Assembly: GCA_028023455.1 (NCBI GenBank)
Contig: JAQFVV010012396.1
Span: forward strand, 23,891,330-23,955,329
DNA: 64,000 bases
DNA from: Epiperipatus broadwayi
Lineage: Eukaryota > Onychophora > Udeonychophora > Euonychophora > Peripatidae
Reading direction: 5' to 3'
Shown in pieces: positions 40,438 to 52,128 of this stretch; the stretch's first letter is position 1, and every line of letters starts with the position of its first letter. The notes beneath the pieces were generated by a model. That model worked only from the letters and a program-made list of their open reading frames with translations, was not told the origin of the DNA and searched no databases. The position numbers were made by a program, and so were the translations under genes.

Positions 40438-40761
40438 AATTCAAATAATTCTTCTTACATTTTTTTCAGCAAAAACTTTTTATTATTATTTTTACAGGTT
40501 TGACTGTACCTTGCAGTCTTCATCAGATATTCAAAATTCAAATACATATAACAATGCAACCATTATATAATACATTTTATATTTTATACAAATTTATCAA
40601 TTCTCAAAATTATTAATTTTCTATTTGAATTTTGTAGATCTGATGAAATAGTTTTTGCTGACAAAAGTGTAAGAAGAATTATTTGAATTGGAATATTGTA
40701 TATGAAGATAGAAGAAATAAAGAAAAGGAAGAAGGAAAATGTTTAGAAGGATTATATATTG
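40438..40761. mobile_element. Family B element with exact 13-bp target duplication, inside a LINE
   Basis: It is flanked by ttatttgtattgt (40425-40437 and 40762-40774). Inverted arms lie at about 40438-40528 and 40638-40690 (aattcaaataattcttctta and its complement). The minus strand of the left arm carries CTGATGAAGACTG-caaggta-CAGTC-AAAC (40526-40494). The LINE copies at 18.84 and 56.32 kb lack it and give the pre-insertion sequence. Confidence 0.8.
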
Positions 40762-41609
40762 TTATTTGTATTGTCTTAGCTTTTCATTTTAATCTAAAAA
40801 ATACTTCTCATAAAATTGCTGTAAATGTTTTAGAGAAATAGTATCCCCATGTTTTACACTTTTTCTCAATATTAATTTTCTTAATATCACTATGTAATTT
40901 AATAATTGCTGTTATATTTTTATACATATTCTTAAAAATATGACAATTTTCTCAGTATATATGTTGATTATCCAATGCTGCAATTACTGTAGAAAAATCA
41001 CATGCATCATCTACAAATTAAAAGCAAAATGGCAACTCATATTCTTTGGCTTTTCCTATAACTACTTTAAGTAATTTGAATATATGTCAATGTGATAAGC
41101 CCATTTTTAATTTCAGATTGTTTTTTTTTTTTTAGTTAGTTAAAGTTCAATTTACTGAAAATGAGTTGTAATTAACATGGTAAACTTTAATATAGAACTG
41201 ACAGAAAAAAGAAAAGTATACAATTTCAGCAACCTCTTTATTACCTTTCTTAAATAGCAATATGACTTCTGCATTTTTTCAATCATCTGGTATATTTCTA
41301 TCATTTAACCATTTGATACTTAATATATATATATATACTTTCCCTTAATTCTTTTGAGATATCAATAACAATTTTACCATTTCCTTAAACTTTTCTCTTC
41401 TTTATAGATTTAATTGTATGTCTTAATTTTTTATTTAAAATTTTGGAGAACTCAAAAGGTAAAAATTACTGTAAGAGGTATATTACTTTCTTGTTCTTTA
41501 CTAATATATAATTCTATATAAAACTCTATCCACATATTATATGACATCATCTTGCTTTTTAGTAATAGTTCCATCTTTTTCTTTTATTGTAGAAATACTT
41601 TTACTCCAG

Positions 41610-41886
41610 GCAAAACTCACTATACGTATTGCCACACACAGCAAGCTAGAGTAATCAGTGGAAGCCAGAAGGCTTGTGCATAAAATCCCCATTTAGTGCC
41701 TACTCATCCAATATCCCCAGGCTAGTTTCTGGCTTGTGGCACTAGATGGGGATTTTATGCACATGCCTTCTGGCATCCATTGATTACTCTAGCTTGCTGT
41801 GTGTGGCAATACGTATAGTGAGTTTTGCCTGTTTTAACAACAGTTATACACAAGCATAATAAGTGGTGATCATGTGATGTTTATTA
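41610..41886 (+). mobile_element. Family A palindromic element, exact 13-bp target duplication, inside a LINE
   Basis: It is flanked by acttttactccag (41597-41609 and 41887-41899). Arms of about 80-95 bases start gcaaaactcactatacgtat and its complement, and the loop carries aatatccccaggctagtttc. An asymmetric end of about 55 bases follows (aacaacagttatacacaagc ... gatcatgtgatgtttatta). The paralogous LINE at 19.75-19.79 kb reads straight through the site. Confidence 0.9.
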
Positions 41887-42700
41887 ACTTTTACTCCAGT
41901 ATCAAAATGTTGTTTGTAGTTGCAATACATATTTTTGTATAACTTTCTTTTCTAATTTAGAATATTATTTTCTTATGTCATTATTATCTTTTTCATATTG
42001 TTTTATAAAATTCTAGATATTCAATAAAACATTATATTTTTTTATATTCATTCTTTAATTTATCATGTATGTATTCTCTTGTCTCAATAAAAAGTTTACT
42101 GGCAAATGGCTTCTTTTTTATAGGTATCTAAATTCTAGTACTTAATAGTTTATCATTTAACTTTTTATTGATTCCAATAAATTCTAAACTACTTTCTAAA
42201 ATTCCAAAAATATTCACAAGGTATAATTTAAATTTATTGGAGTATTCCTGAAAATTATGAATATCAACTCTTAAAACTGAATTCTTAAATAGTTTTATCT
42301 GTCTTTACTGTTGCTTAAAAATACATATTATATATTACTCAAAATATAATTCTATTCTATTCTTCATTAGATGCTTTTGTGTCCTGTTTCTATTAGCATT
42401 TTTAAAAAAAAAATCATAATATACAGTTTTTCTTTTTTTATCTCATATCTATTACCATGACCAAAATTACTCATAGCAATTTCATTTTTTAATCACTTTC
42501 CAATTTTAACAATAATGCCTTGCATGACAATTTGAAAATGATTTTTGGTATTATGGAAACAATTTTCACATAAAAATCTTCTATTGCTTTATTACAATAA
42601 CTTATTCAGGATATAAATCTAAATTATCTGCATTTGTTATCTTCCATTAAAGTTAATTACCAATCTTGCTATTATATCTGACATACCACAAATCTCTACA

Positions 42701-43237
42701 ATTGTGTCCTTCTATTTTTTATTTATTATGAATTTGTGACATTGCAATAAAGTATATATCTACATTTTAATTCAATTGTTTCTTGAAAGTGATCTGCAAT
42801 TATAAATACTCACATAAATGTTTATCATTGACTGACAATTCAAGTTTGCATTCAGAAAATTCTTAACATCTTTTGCTTTTTGTTTTCAATGCTGCCTTAG
42901 CTGGTATTTTTTATTGTCCTGGAATTAAGGGCCATAATTTACTTTACTTTGTCATGATTGTAAATATTTATTTTATAAGAAGAGATTTTTCGCATCCATT
43001 TTTATTCTGCTTTTAAAAAAAATAAATAGTATTTCAGCTAAAAAGTATCAGGTAACTGGAAAGAATGACCATGATGTTTCTTAATCATAAAATCAGGAAT
43101 GATTCATGTTAGAAATAAGCCTCAAAGAAAAATCAAAATGTTTCACTTTAGTTAGTAAAAAACAAGACTTTGTAGTTTAAAAACAATAATATATAATATT
43201 CAAGAATAAGTATATTGTCTATACTAAATTTGATGTG
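42701..43237. other. AT-rich, possible further LINE 5' sequence
   Basis: No clear motif. It may be the diverged 5' part of the adjacent LINE. Confidence 0.3.
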
Positions 43238-43752
43238 ATTAGAAAGGACATGAACTCAGACTATTAAACTCCCTACAACAATGCACTCCATCTTGTACAA
43301 CTGATACACATGATCACACATATTTGAAAATATCAATAGATCTCCAATATAGTATTTTGTGCTAAAACAGCACTCACCAGTTGGTCCAGGTTACCATCTC
43401 TCACACATATATAGAATAAGTGTTCAGTTTATATTGCAATTAAAAAGGATTTTGAGTGTTTCATTATTGGATTTTTAATGATATGGATGGCTGAAGAGTT
43501 GGAGGATGGAGAATATTGAAGCTTATCTATTAAAGTTTGAAGACTTGCTATCTTAATGTAAATTGACCACTGATTATATATGTGTGGGAGATGGTAATCT
43601 GAATCAACTGATGAGTGATGGTTCAGCATGAAATACATATATTGAAGATCATTTACTCTTTTCACATGTATGTATTCATGTGAATGAGTTGTATAAGATG
43701 GAGTATATAGCTGTATGGAGCTTAAAATATGAGTTCAAGTCCCTCCTATATA
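43238..43752. repeat. Family C repeats, head-to-head inverted pair
   Basis: A minus-oriented copy (43238-43417, from catgaactcag to ttggtccaggttaccatc) faces a plus-oriented copy (43519-43752, from aagcttatctattaaag to gagttcaagtccc), with about 100 bases between. A TA array follows. The 78-codon minus ORF is a reading of the repeat. Confidence 0.65.
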
Positions 43753-45261
43753 TATATATATATATATATATAAGTTAACTGAACTCTAGTTATTAATGCA
43801 AATAACTTGTTTAAAAAAATAGTTTTGTTTTAGCACATAACATTAATGTTCGATAAACTAATATTAAAAAGACTAAATGCTAAACAAAGCTAAAATATTT
43901 TGTTTACTTTTCAAATCACAGTTATGAAAGAACTCATTTTTTCCATTATAAGAATTTACTCTGAAATACTATAGATGATAATATTTTAAATAATTTAGAA
44001 TACTTTCAAATCTACTCACTATTTTTACAAATGTTTCTGATAGTAAGAGAACTATATTTAAACTTTGCCATAAGTGAATAGATAATAAATACACATAGCT
44101 TAATGTACATATAAATTAATGAGAAATGAATTGTACGTCTGAGAGTTTTGAATAAAGAGCTCTCTGTATTGATAAATGTGAAAAGTAGATGGTTCATTTA
44201 ATTTTACATTTATTTTTATAAAATGATATTTATTCTTATCTAATTAATTATTTATCAAAAAATTTGTAATCAATTCCTATGATTTATTCTTGTCTCAGTT
44301 TGTAGTACATAAATGTATTTTTCAAAAACCTTTTTTTAACTTATTTTATTTACAACTTGTGTTCAATTAGATGAGCTGTATAAGATGCTATTCTTCCACA
44401 TTCTCATTGTCAAATATTTGATATTGCATATGCAGATTTTGTTCTCATAATGTACAAAAAATAATGAGTACTCTTCAAGAACTATAATTGCCAATTGTTT
44501 TATCATTGATTTAATTTTTTTTCTATGGCAGCTAGTAATTGATAGCCTCCATTTTACATTCTAGACATTCTAATGCACTCTAAAAAAATTTTACATATCA
44601 ATCTAAATTAAAAGTCTTTCATTTAATGAATAAAATTATTCTTAATATTTAATCAGAGATATCTGTTTTCTTACAGCAAAAACCTTTAATATATTTTGAA
44701 AATAATACAGTTTTGGTTCACTTTATTGTAAGGTCCAAGATTACTGAGATCAACCACATTGAGAAAAAAAAAATAGATTAGCTAATTCTGTTTTCTAAAT
44801 TGTGTTTGCTTTTTTATTGAGAAAAAATTTTGTACTTCAATCTATTAATAACTATTCTATGACTTATATTCATCCTTTCCAAATCATGATATTTTAAAGA
44901 ATATTTAAAAACTGTCTAGCTTTTCATCTTAAAAAGTATCTTCTTTATATTATTTTAATTACATCCTTAGTTATGACATTTTATAAAATGTTATTGTCAT
45001 TTATTCAATGGATGTTAGAGAGACTTTTACTTAAAGCGTTACTTAAAGACTGTACTATGTTTTACCTTATTGTTATACTGCTTTGATTCTCACTTTGAAT
45101 TATCATAGTTTATAAGTCATTACCATATTTTATTTAATATCGATTCAAATTCCTGATATCATAAATAATGACAGAAAAAAAAATTCAAATTATCTTTGTG
45201 ATTTTAGCATTCAACTTTTGCCATAGTTTCTTTGTTCATGAAGAAAGAATTTATTTATATA
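43753..45261. other. AT-rich non-coding stretch
   Basis: A 61-codon minus frame (44012-44197) has no coding composition. Nothing else is visible. Confidence 0.4.
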
Positions 45262-45620
45262 TGTGTATAGGGGATTTGAACTCAGACTTTAAAGCACCAT
45301 TCAACTATCCACACTATCTCATATCACTGATACACATGATCACATACATGTAGAAAAGATCAATAATCACCAATATACATATTTTATGCTGAACCAGCAC
45401 TCATCAGTATGAATATTTGTTATCTTAATATAAACTGAGCATTGATTATATACAGGTGTGAGAGATGATAATCTGGACCAACTAATGAGTGCTGGTTTGG
45501 CTCAAAATATATGTGATTATTGATCTTTTCTACAAGTGCATGATCATGGGTATCAGTGATATGAGATAGTGTGAATAGTTGAAAGGTGCTTGAAAGTCAG
45601 AGTTCAAATCACCTATATTT
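45262..45620. repeat. Family C repeats, second inverted pair
   Basis: A minus copy (45262-45408, starting gatttgaactcagac) directly abuts a plus copy (45412-45620, ending gagttcaaatcac). This makes a long imperfect palindrome with almost no spacer. Confidence 0.65.
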
Positions 45621-46130
45621 ACAATTAGCTCCAGATATATGAAGAGTGCCTATATTTCAAATATTATATATGAGTATATAAATATAATAATACACACATA
45701 TATACATTTAGGTGTTACATAAGTTAAAAATAAGAAATCTGAATGTATCAATTCTGATATACAATTATAGCAGAACATGGCATCTTTTCATTATGTTACA
45801 TTTCAATACAAACAATTTGATTTATTTATGCCATTGAGAAAGAAAGTGAGAGAGTACGAGATCAATATAATGATTTAAAGTTATATCTGTGCTGTTAACA
45901 AGACAAGTCACACAATAAACACAATAAGATCATATAATTTATATGATTTTTATGCAAATAATATTTTTGTAAGACATTAAGGTGTTATAAAATTACAAGC
46001 TCTTAATATGTGTCTTTTAATCATAGTAATTATATACAAAGAATAGATTTTATAATTTGTAGTGTGAATAATTTTTAAACACCATCACACATTAACATAT
46101 TTAATTAAAATTACAAATTATTTATTTTTA
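45621..46130. other. AT-rich non-coding stretch
   Basis: Nothing recognisable. Confidence 0.4.
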
Positions 46131-46387
46131 TATGCTATTTTTATAATACTTTTTGCTAAATTATTTCTGACAGTTTTGACTATCAGCCCCTTTCAGAAAT
46201 TTTCTTCCTTTAATAATAAAAAAAAAAAGTTCTGAAGATGTCTACTTGACAATCAAAACTGTCAAAAAATGGCCTTAATAAAAATTATTATAAAAATGCA
46301 ACATAAAGTACATAATATATAGTTTATAAAGTAAGTATTGCAAGAAAAGATTGAAAAAGTAGAAGTATCTGAACAATGAATATATTG
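46131..46387 (+). repeat. Family B element, copy with inverted arms
   Basis: gctatttttataatactttt...gacagttttgac (46133-46180) pairs imperfectly with 46245-46300. Between them is CTGAAGATGTCTACTTGACA followed by ATCAAAACTG (from 46232). The segment after the right arm (agaaaagattg...aatatattg) resembles the end of the 40.4 kb copy. No matching 13-mer was found upstream, so the left end is uncertain. Confidence 0.5.
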
Positions 46388-47169
46388 GCAGAAAGATTAT
46401 TTATATAAAAATTATTTTTATTCACACATATTTATTTATTCTGGCACACATATTACTATTTTAAAGTGATAACTTTCAATTATCATCAGTAGTAGTTTGC
46501 CATTCTTGGATTCTTTTTTTACCAACTTATTGTAGCATTTTGATTTTAGAGACAACCAGTAACAAACATCTTTAACACAGTATATGAATGATTTTAGAGT
46601 TAAAAAACTCCTAATAATTACTCATAAATATAAACGCTATTTTAATGTAGCAATTAGCATACTTATTAGGAATAAAATTTTACTAAAATGATGACATATT
46701 TTAATTGATAACAAGTTTTAAACAAATTTGATACAATAATTTGATAAACTATTTATATATTACTCAATCAATGGATATAGAACTATTTTTCAATTCAATA
46801 AAATGTAAAAAATAGAACAAGAGTTACCATAAAATAGTGAGGGCTATTGTTGAAAGATGTAAAAAAAAATAATAAAAATATTTACTGAATTCTAAAAATA
46901 GGTGAATTACTTTATTTGCAATCTATTGAAAAAGAATGATATACATTGATAGAAAAATATTATGCTTAAAAAGTTATATATGCATTATAAGATATATTCA
47001 AGGTCAGACAATATATATATATATTTTTAACCAATGAATGTAGTAAGACAATTTTTTGTCTAATATTTATTTATATGATTCTTAAATGAATAATTAATTT
47101 TCAGATGTTGAATTAGCATAGAGGAAAAAATGTTAATTATATCAGAAGTTTCTGATGATTATAACTGTA
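46388..47169. other. AT-rich non-coding stretch
   Basis: Nothing recognisable before LINE sequence begins. Confidence 0.35.
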
Positions 47170-47930
47170 TCTTTTTTATTGCAGTGCCAATTCCATATAA
47201 TATTAATATCATTTGTGTTCTTTATTACTTTTTACAAGTTCTGAAGAAGATTGCTCGAGCAATCGAAAATGTCAATAGTGGGTTATAAAAAAGCATTGTA
47301 AAAAATAATAAAGAACATAAATGATATTAATATTATTTGCTGATGATGTTGTAAGATATGAAAACAATAAGTATAAACTTTATAAAATTGACAAAAATTG
47401 TAAAAAATTGGAATGAAAATAAATGCAAATAAAACTAAAGAATTAAAAATATGCTGAAAAGAAATTAAAGGTAAGCATGAGTTATAAGAAAAGTTTTTAT
47501 TTTTAAATTTATAGAAAGTTGTATATTTGATTATAGGACTACAAATTAATTGTTTTATTGATACTACCATAATCAATAAATAACAAAAATTAGAACAAAA
47601 GTTGCAAAATTTATGCCAACTTTTAATAAAAATTAAAGTACATTCTGGTTATTATTGAAGTTAGATCTTAAAGTAAAATTTATTTAATGTTTTGTTTAAA
47701 GAACAGGCAAAAATGAGAAAGAATAAAGGTTTTAAAAATGTGTATTTGAATGAAAATAAAAACAGATAAGTTAGAAAGTTAAATTAGCAATATAATAGTA
47801 AATGAAAAAAATATTATTTTACAAAAAAATTGGAAGTTGAATTATTATAAAGATAAGTTATGTATTTTTATGCTGTGGAGAGTAAAAAAAATGATAGGCA
47901 ACAAAGAAGATGATTAATGATTTCAAAGCC
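47170..47930 (+). pseudogene. LINE reverse transcriptase fragment, interrupted just before the FADD box
   Basis: QCQFHIILI (47181-47210) ends at an insertion. The frame resumes after it with LILFADDVVRYENN (about 47325-47365), the catalytic F-A-D-D box, then IGMKINANKTKELKI and further degraded thumb-like sequence (about 47430-47900). Removing the 124-base insertion unit restores HIILILFADDVV. Later stops and frameshifts make it a pseudogene. It lies in the opposite orientation to the larger RTE-like copies. Confidence 0.6.
47213..47323 (+). mobile_element. Family B element, 111 bp, with 13-16 bp target duplication
   Basis: It is flanked by atattaatatcat (47200-47212) and atattaatattat (47324-47336), 12/13 identical; the match can be extended to 15/16. 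Arms tttgtgttctttattacttt / its complement surround CTGAAGA-A-GATTGC-TCGA-GCAATC-GAAA (47241-47268), a perfect 6-bp stem between the two conserved blocks. Confidence 0.75.
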
Positions 47931-47941
47931 AAAAATAGTCA

Positions 47942-48045
47942 GTCAAGCATTGGTAGCCAAGTGGTTAGCACAACGGCTTTACAAGTAGTTATCCCGGTTT
48001 CGTTTCCTGATGCTTTGACACATGAAAAGAAAGAAGAAGAAAAAA
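47942..48045 (+). repeat. tRNA-Val-like SINE with short target duplication
   Basis: GTCAAGCATTGGTAGCCAAG, then GGTTAGCACAACGGCTTTAC and a B-box-like GGTTTCGTTTCC, the end GATGCTTTGACACA and an A-rich tail. Flanks aaaaatagtc and aaaaatggtc are probable target duplications. Confidence 0.75.
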
Positions 48046-48089
48046 TGGTCATGATGATAAAATATTTTATTAAATGAGTAAAAAAAAAA

Positions 48090-48444
48090 CAAAGAAACAT
48101 CTCAAAACTCTCGCCAGGTAATCAGCCTGTAAAGATTTTTTATCATCTTCCTGGAATGATTTGGGCCTTGCCTTTTTGTTTAAGTTTGTTTAGCTGTGTT
48201 AGCTCATAACAACATGATATGTGCTTGTCTAATCATCTATGAATATTTTTTAACCATGATCTCAACTGTTTGACTGAATACTAATGCTGGTAGAATCACA
48301 TATATACATAATCTCTTGACATCCTAAATGAAGTCTTCAGAATATGTTTCTTTTTAATACTTGGAGTTATGTCCATTTCTCTCATATTCACAAAAAAGTT
48401 TGTCTTTCTAATATTTCATATAATCATTCATCTCTATATATATT
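48090..48444 (-). pseudogene. CR1/L2-like LINE 3' coding end, degraded
   Basis: On the minus strand a frame reads ILPALVFSQTVEIMVKNI then LDKH. This matches the WNSLP..VV.A.TV..FK..LDK end found after the reverse transcriptase in CR1/L2/Jockey elements. Frames are broken. It lies immediately after the SINE. Confidence 0.4.
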
Positions 48445-49939
48445 ATTTGCTTGATTTGTTGTTCAAGTTGAATATATATAGTCAACCTTTGTTCCAGGTT
48501 GTGTAATACTTCATCACCATTTTGTTCATTGTAATTTTATCTGAATAAAGATTTTTTAAAAAAATTTAGATTCCTTATATGTATCATAAAATATTATTAA
48601 TCTTGTCAAGAGTCGTTTGTTTAAACAGTAAATTAATTCAGTGAGAACACTCTTTCTATGTTAAATCTAAAAACTTTTTAAAAGATAAGAGATCACATCT
48701 TTTTAAAGTTATATAAATATTTATCATCAAATCTTTGATATTGAAATCTGTAAACCTTTAACTTTTCATACAAAGATTTTGCTTTTCTCTCTTCTTATAT
48801 ACCTTATTCCGAACTATCATTATTAGTCTTTATAGAACATGAAAGTTATTTTTAACTAGAAAGTATTGACTAGTATTGGAAATGAAAGATTTTATAACTT
48901 TTTTCTAAAGTGATTGAAAGTCTATTTCAACATTGTTACAGAAGAATTAAAACATTTTAAAGAAAATAGAAACTTTTATTTTGCAATTAGATAAACATCA
49001 AAAGAAAGTACTCAACTATATATAACAGAATTAGACATCACTTTATAAGAAACAAGCACACACAGTCTTAATAAGCATTAACAAAGCCCTGACAATTTTA
49101 AATTTAAAGACTAAACTTGGCATTACTTTCTGTTCATTATATATATATTCAATCTAATGGCAGTGACCACATTTAAATTCATCTACGAATAAACAATAAA
49201 TAGTGCTTAACCAAAAATATCATACTCTGTTTAAAATAAGATGTTGGAATTCAATGGATATTATGTCTATACAAATAGTTTTTTCAATAATTTATCCATA
49301 CTTTATCTTTCATTATCTTTTCATCTTTATATGTATTAGCATTTTTGTCATACTTTATATTTTATTATCATTTTATTTCTTTATATTATCTTTGATCGTA
49401 TGATATAAAATCTACTCATCACATGTTATTGCCATTTTTGTAGATTAATTATAACAATAAATCATTTGTCTTTTATTATATCTTTATTTATATGAATTTG
49501 AAAAGAATGGGGAAGTATGGAGATGTTTATTATATCTATAAAGATGGTACATATGGGACAGAGAAAGGTGAATAACTCCCTATGTGTAAATTTAAAAAAT
49601 CAGATATATTAATCTTTAACAGGTTTAAAGTTTATATCTATGCTAGAGATAATCTCTAGTTTCTAAAATGATTAGTAATAATCATTAGTGTATTTACCTG
49701 AAATGGATGGCATCAAAGTTGTGAGTGGAGGGAGTTTGACATTGGTAAATGGAAATGTAACAATAAATCTGTGTTTTTTTTGGTGATTATAATTTTATCT
49801 TTTAATTACTGACATATGGCAATAGATAACTGAACTTTTTTTTATTATTGTATACAATTATGTATAAAAAAAGATACACCTGAGTCTCTTTTTATGTGGA
49901 CTTATTTAACACAATTTTGAAGCTACGCGATTCATGTTT
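48445..49939. other. AT-rich non-coding stretch
   Basis: Nothing convincing; a 66-codon hydrophobic frame at 49203-49403 is of chance composition. Confidence 0.4.
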
Positions 49940-49947
49940 CACCGGAA

Positions 49948-50050
49948 GTAGAACTCCGATAATGCGCTATTACTTTAAATAATAAATTTTGCACACTTAT
50001 GTTATATTGAAAGTAATAGCACATTATTGGAATTCGACTTTCATCTTAGT
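49948..50050. repeat. Hairpin repeat with GATAATGCGCTATT arms
   Basis: agtagaactccgataatgcg (about 49949 on) pairs with agtaatagcacattattgga...cgacttt (about 50011-50047), with a loop of about 35 bases. A related hairpin lies at 55.21-55.27 kb. Confidence 0.6.
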
Positions 50051-51211
50051 AATTTCAATATTTCCAGTGCATTATAATAGTAAGATTTTATGCAATAATG
50101 AAATTAAAATCATGATTTCCACATTTTATGTATAGACACATTAAATTTTACAAGATTATAATGTAAATTTGTTCAAACATTGTGCGTGTTAATTTTGCAT
50201 TTTAAATTGCATTCTGTTTTTGCTTTTTAAAAAAGAATGTAATCAATTATTAATCATTTAGTGTCTGCAAGTTTATTTTTAAAAGGTGAGTAATAGCAGT
50301 GGGCACAATTAAATTTGACAATTAAAAATTAAAATCTGATTTTTAATTGTAATTAACAATTTAAAAATTACTTACGGTGACTTGAAATTAATGTGATGTA
50401 AAATGAAATTTGATTTTTAAACGGAATTGAAAATTAAAAAATTAAAGACAAAAATAAGAATTTAATTTTTAGTTGTTAGTTTTTTTTAATTATTCCCATA
50501 AGTGGTGAATAAATGTCTTTTTATTATCATAAGTCTAAGTTCATAAACAATTAATAAAATCATCATTTCAAAGATTAATTACTAATTATGTTGTCAACAG
50601 AAAACCATTAACACAACATGAGAGTGCAAACGAATGTGTTTTTCGGCAAATAGCAGTAATAATTAAAACATGTATAAAAAATGTAAATTACTGTACTGTA
50701 AATTATGCATAAAAATATATTATTTTGAATAAAATTAAATATTATACTTAAAAAAAGTTTATCTTGTATCAATTTTTTTCAAATTTGAAATTTTTTATTA
50801 GTCATATTTTATTTTCTTATTTTTTTTTGCGCGCGAATTTTAAAGTAATTTTATGTTGGTGCTTTGCTTTTATGCAAATTTTGAAAAATCACAGACCACA
50901 TCCCCCCTTTTTCAACGTAAGTTACGTCTATTTTTGCACGATTTCGTTTGCACGTGTTTTCTGAAGAACCTATTTATATCATAAAACGAGAACCAGGTGT
51001 ATATGCAAACTTTCTAAATTAATTAAGTGAAAATAGCATCAGGTTTAAAATAATGGAAATTCTTACTTTATGATTTTACATGTGATAGTATAATTCATAA
51101 TAAGCCAAGATAAAAAACTGAATTTGGAAAGCAATTTAACTCATGAAATTAGCATTCTCATTTAGAAATCTCTCTGTCTTTCTCATATGAAGGAAAAACC
51201 CTAGAAAGTAG
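50051..51211. other. AT-rich non-coding stretch
   Basis: A region of alternating aattaaaaatt/atttttaatt motifs (50310-50450) is self-complementary by composition. A small CpG-bearing spot (gcgcgcgaat, 50829-50838) has no associated gene. Confidence 0.35.
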
Positions 51212-51309
51212 AGTCAAGCGTTGGTGGTCGAGAGGTTAGAATGGCTGCATTACAAGCAGTTGTCTCGGGGTTCACTTCCCGGCTGACGCTTTGACACATA
51301 AAAAAAGTA
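51212..51309 (+). repeat. tRNA-Val-like SINE, most complete copy
   Basis: GTCAAGCGTTG at the 5' end pairs with CTGACGCTTTGAC at the 3' end. Box A-like TGGTGGTCGAGAGGTTAG, an anticodon-like arm GCTGC-ATTACAA-GCAG (TAC at the anticodon position) and B-box GGTTCACTTCC are all present. The A7 tail is followed by gtaggg, resembling the flank agtaga upstream. Confidence 0.85.
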
Positions 51310-51653
51310 GGGTTTTTATTGTGATTTCTGTGTCTGGTATACCATTCATTTAAAAAATAAAACCAATTTTAATATTAATAACAATAATCATAATAAATTA
51401 TGAAGGTGGTAGTAATATAATGTAACTTTATCAAAATTTTAAATGTACGTACACGGAATGTACATATTCTGCTTAATGGAAACATTGAATTTCCTAACTA
51501 GCTTTAAAATTTAGAGTCGATTTTAGTAAAACTTATTTCCAATTAAAAAAAAATTGTGAGGATAAACATATGGCCAGGATCACTGTGTGTGTGTGCAGGT
51601 TGTGTGAGCACAAATGTGCAATATTACTGAGGTACCATGTCACCAAGACCAAG

Positions 51654-52128
51654 ATAATTAATAAAATTTATGTAAATAAAATTGTTTACATTTTTTAATC
51701 ATTTCATCATTAGAAATATATTCTGAGTAAATATTTTTATTTAAATATGAGAAGAATAAATACTTCTTTACTTAAACTTTTTTGTGACAATTACCCAGGC
51801 TTCAAATTTCTAGGCATGAATTCAAAATATATTACACATATAATCTTATCATTACACTAAACCAAACAGACAGATACCATTTTGTTATGATAATTAGTAA
51901 AACTTATATAAAAATGTTTAGATTTCAAATCACTTTATTCTGAGAAACACATTCTGAATAAAAATATTTATTATTTAAACATGAGAAGAATATTCTTTTA
52001 CTTAAATTTATTGTGGGAATTGATTTAGCCTCAAAATATATTTCATAAATACTCTGCCACTGGCACAAAACCAAACAGACCAACCCCCTTTTATCACTAT
52101 AATTAATAAAATGTATATGTAAATAAAA
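51654..52128. repeat. Diverged tandem duplication, unit about 210-236 bp
   Basis: Units start at ataatta 51654, 51890 and 52099. Shared blocks include ttatttaaa(c/t)atgagaagaata, attctgagtaaa/attctgaataaa, and ccaaacagac with ccattttg/cccctttt. The third unit is only partial. Confidence 0.7.

Larger units (their letters stand above)
40337..42700 (-). pseudogene. RTE-like LINE, degraded, carrying two inserted palindromic elements
   Basis: The minus strand parallels the 18.1-20.3 kb copy. LNFANIIAVF at about 40405-40387 corresponds to the catalytic box (DFADN there). Thumb and N-terminal reverse transcriptase blocks follow at about 40790-41580, and upstream endonuclease-like sequence lies up to about 42.7 kb. 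The homology is interrupted at 40438-40761 and 41610-41886 by family B and family A elements, each between 13-bp repeats. Stops throughout. Confidence 0.65.

Noticed and set aside
51212-51309. Functional tRNA-Val gene
   Set aside because: The acceptor stem is imperfect and differs between copies, there are A tails and target duplications, and seven copies exist: a SINE, not a tRNA gene.
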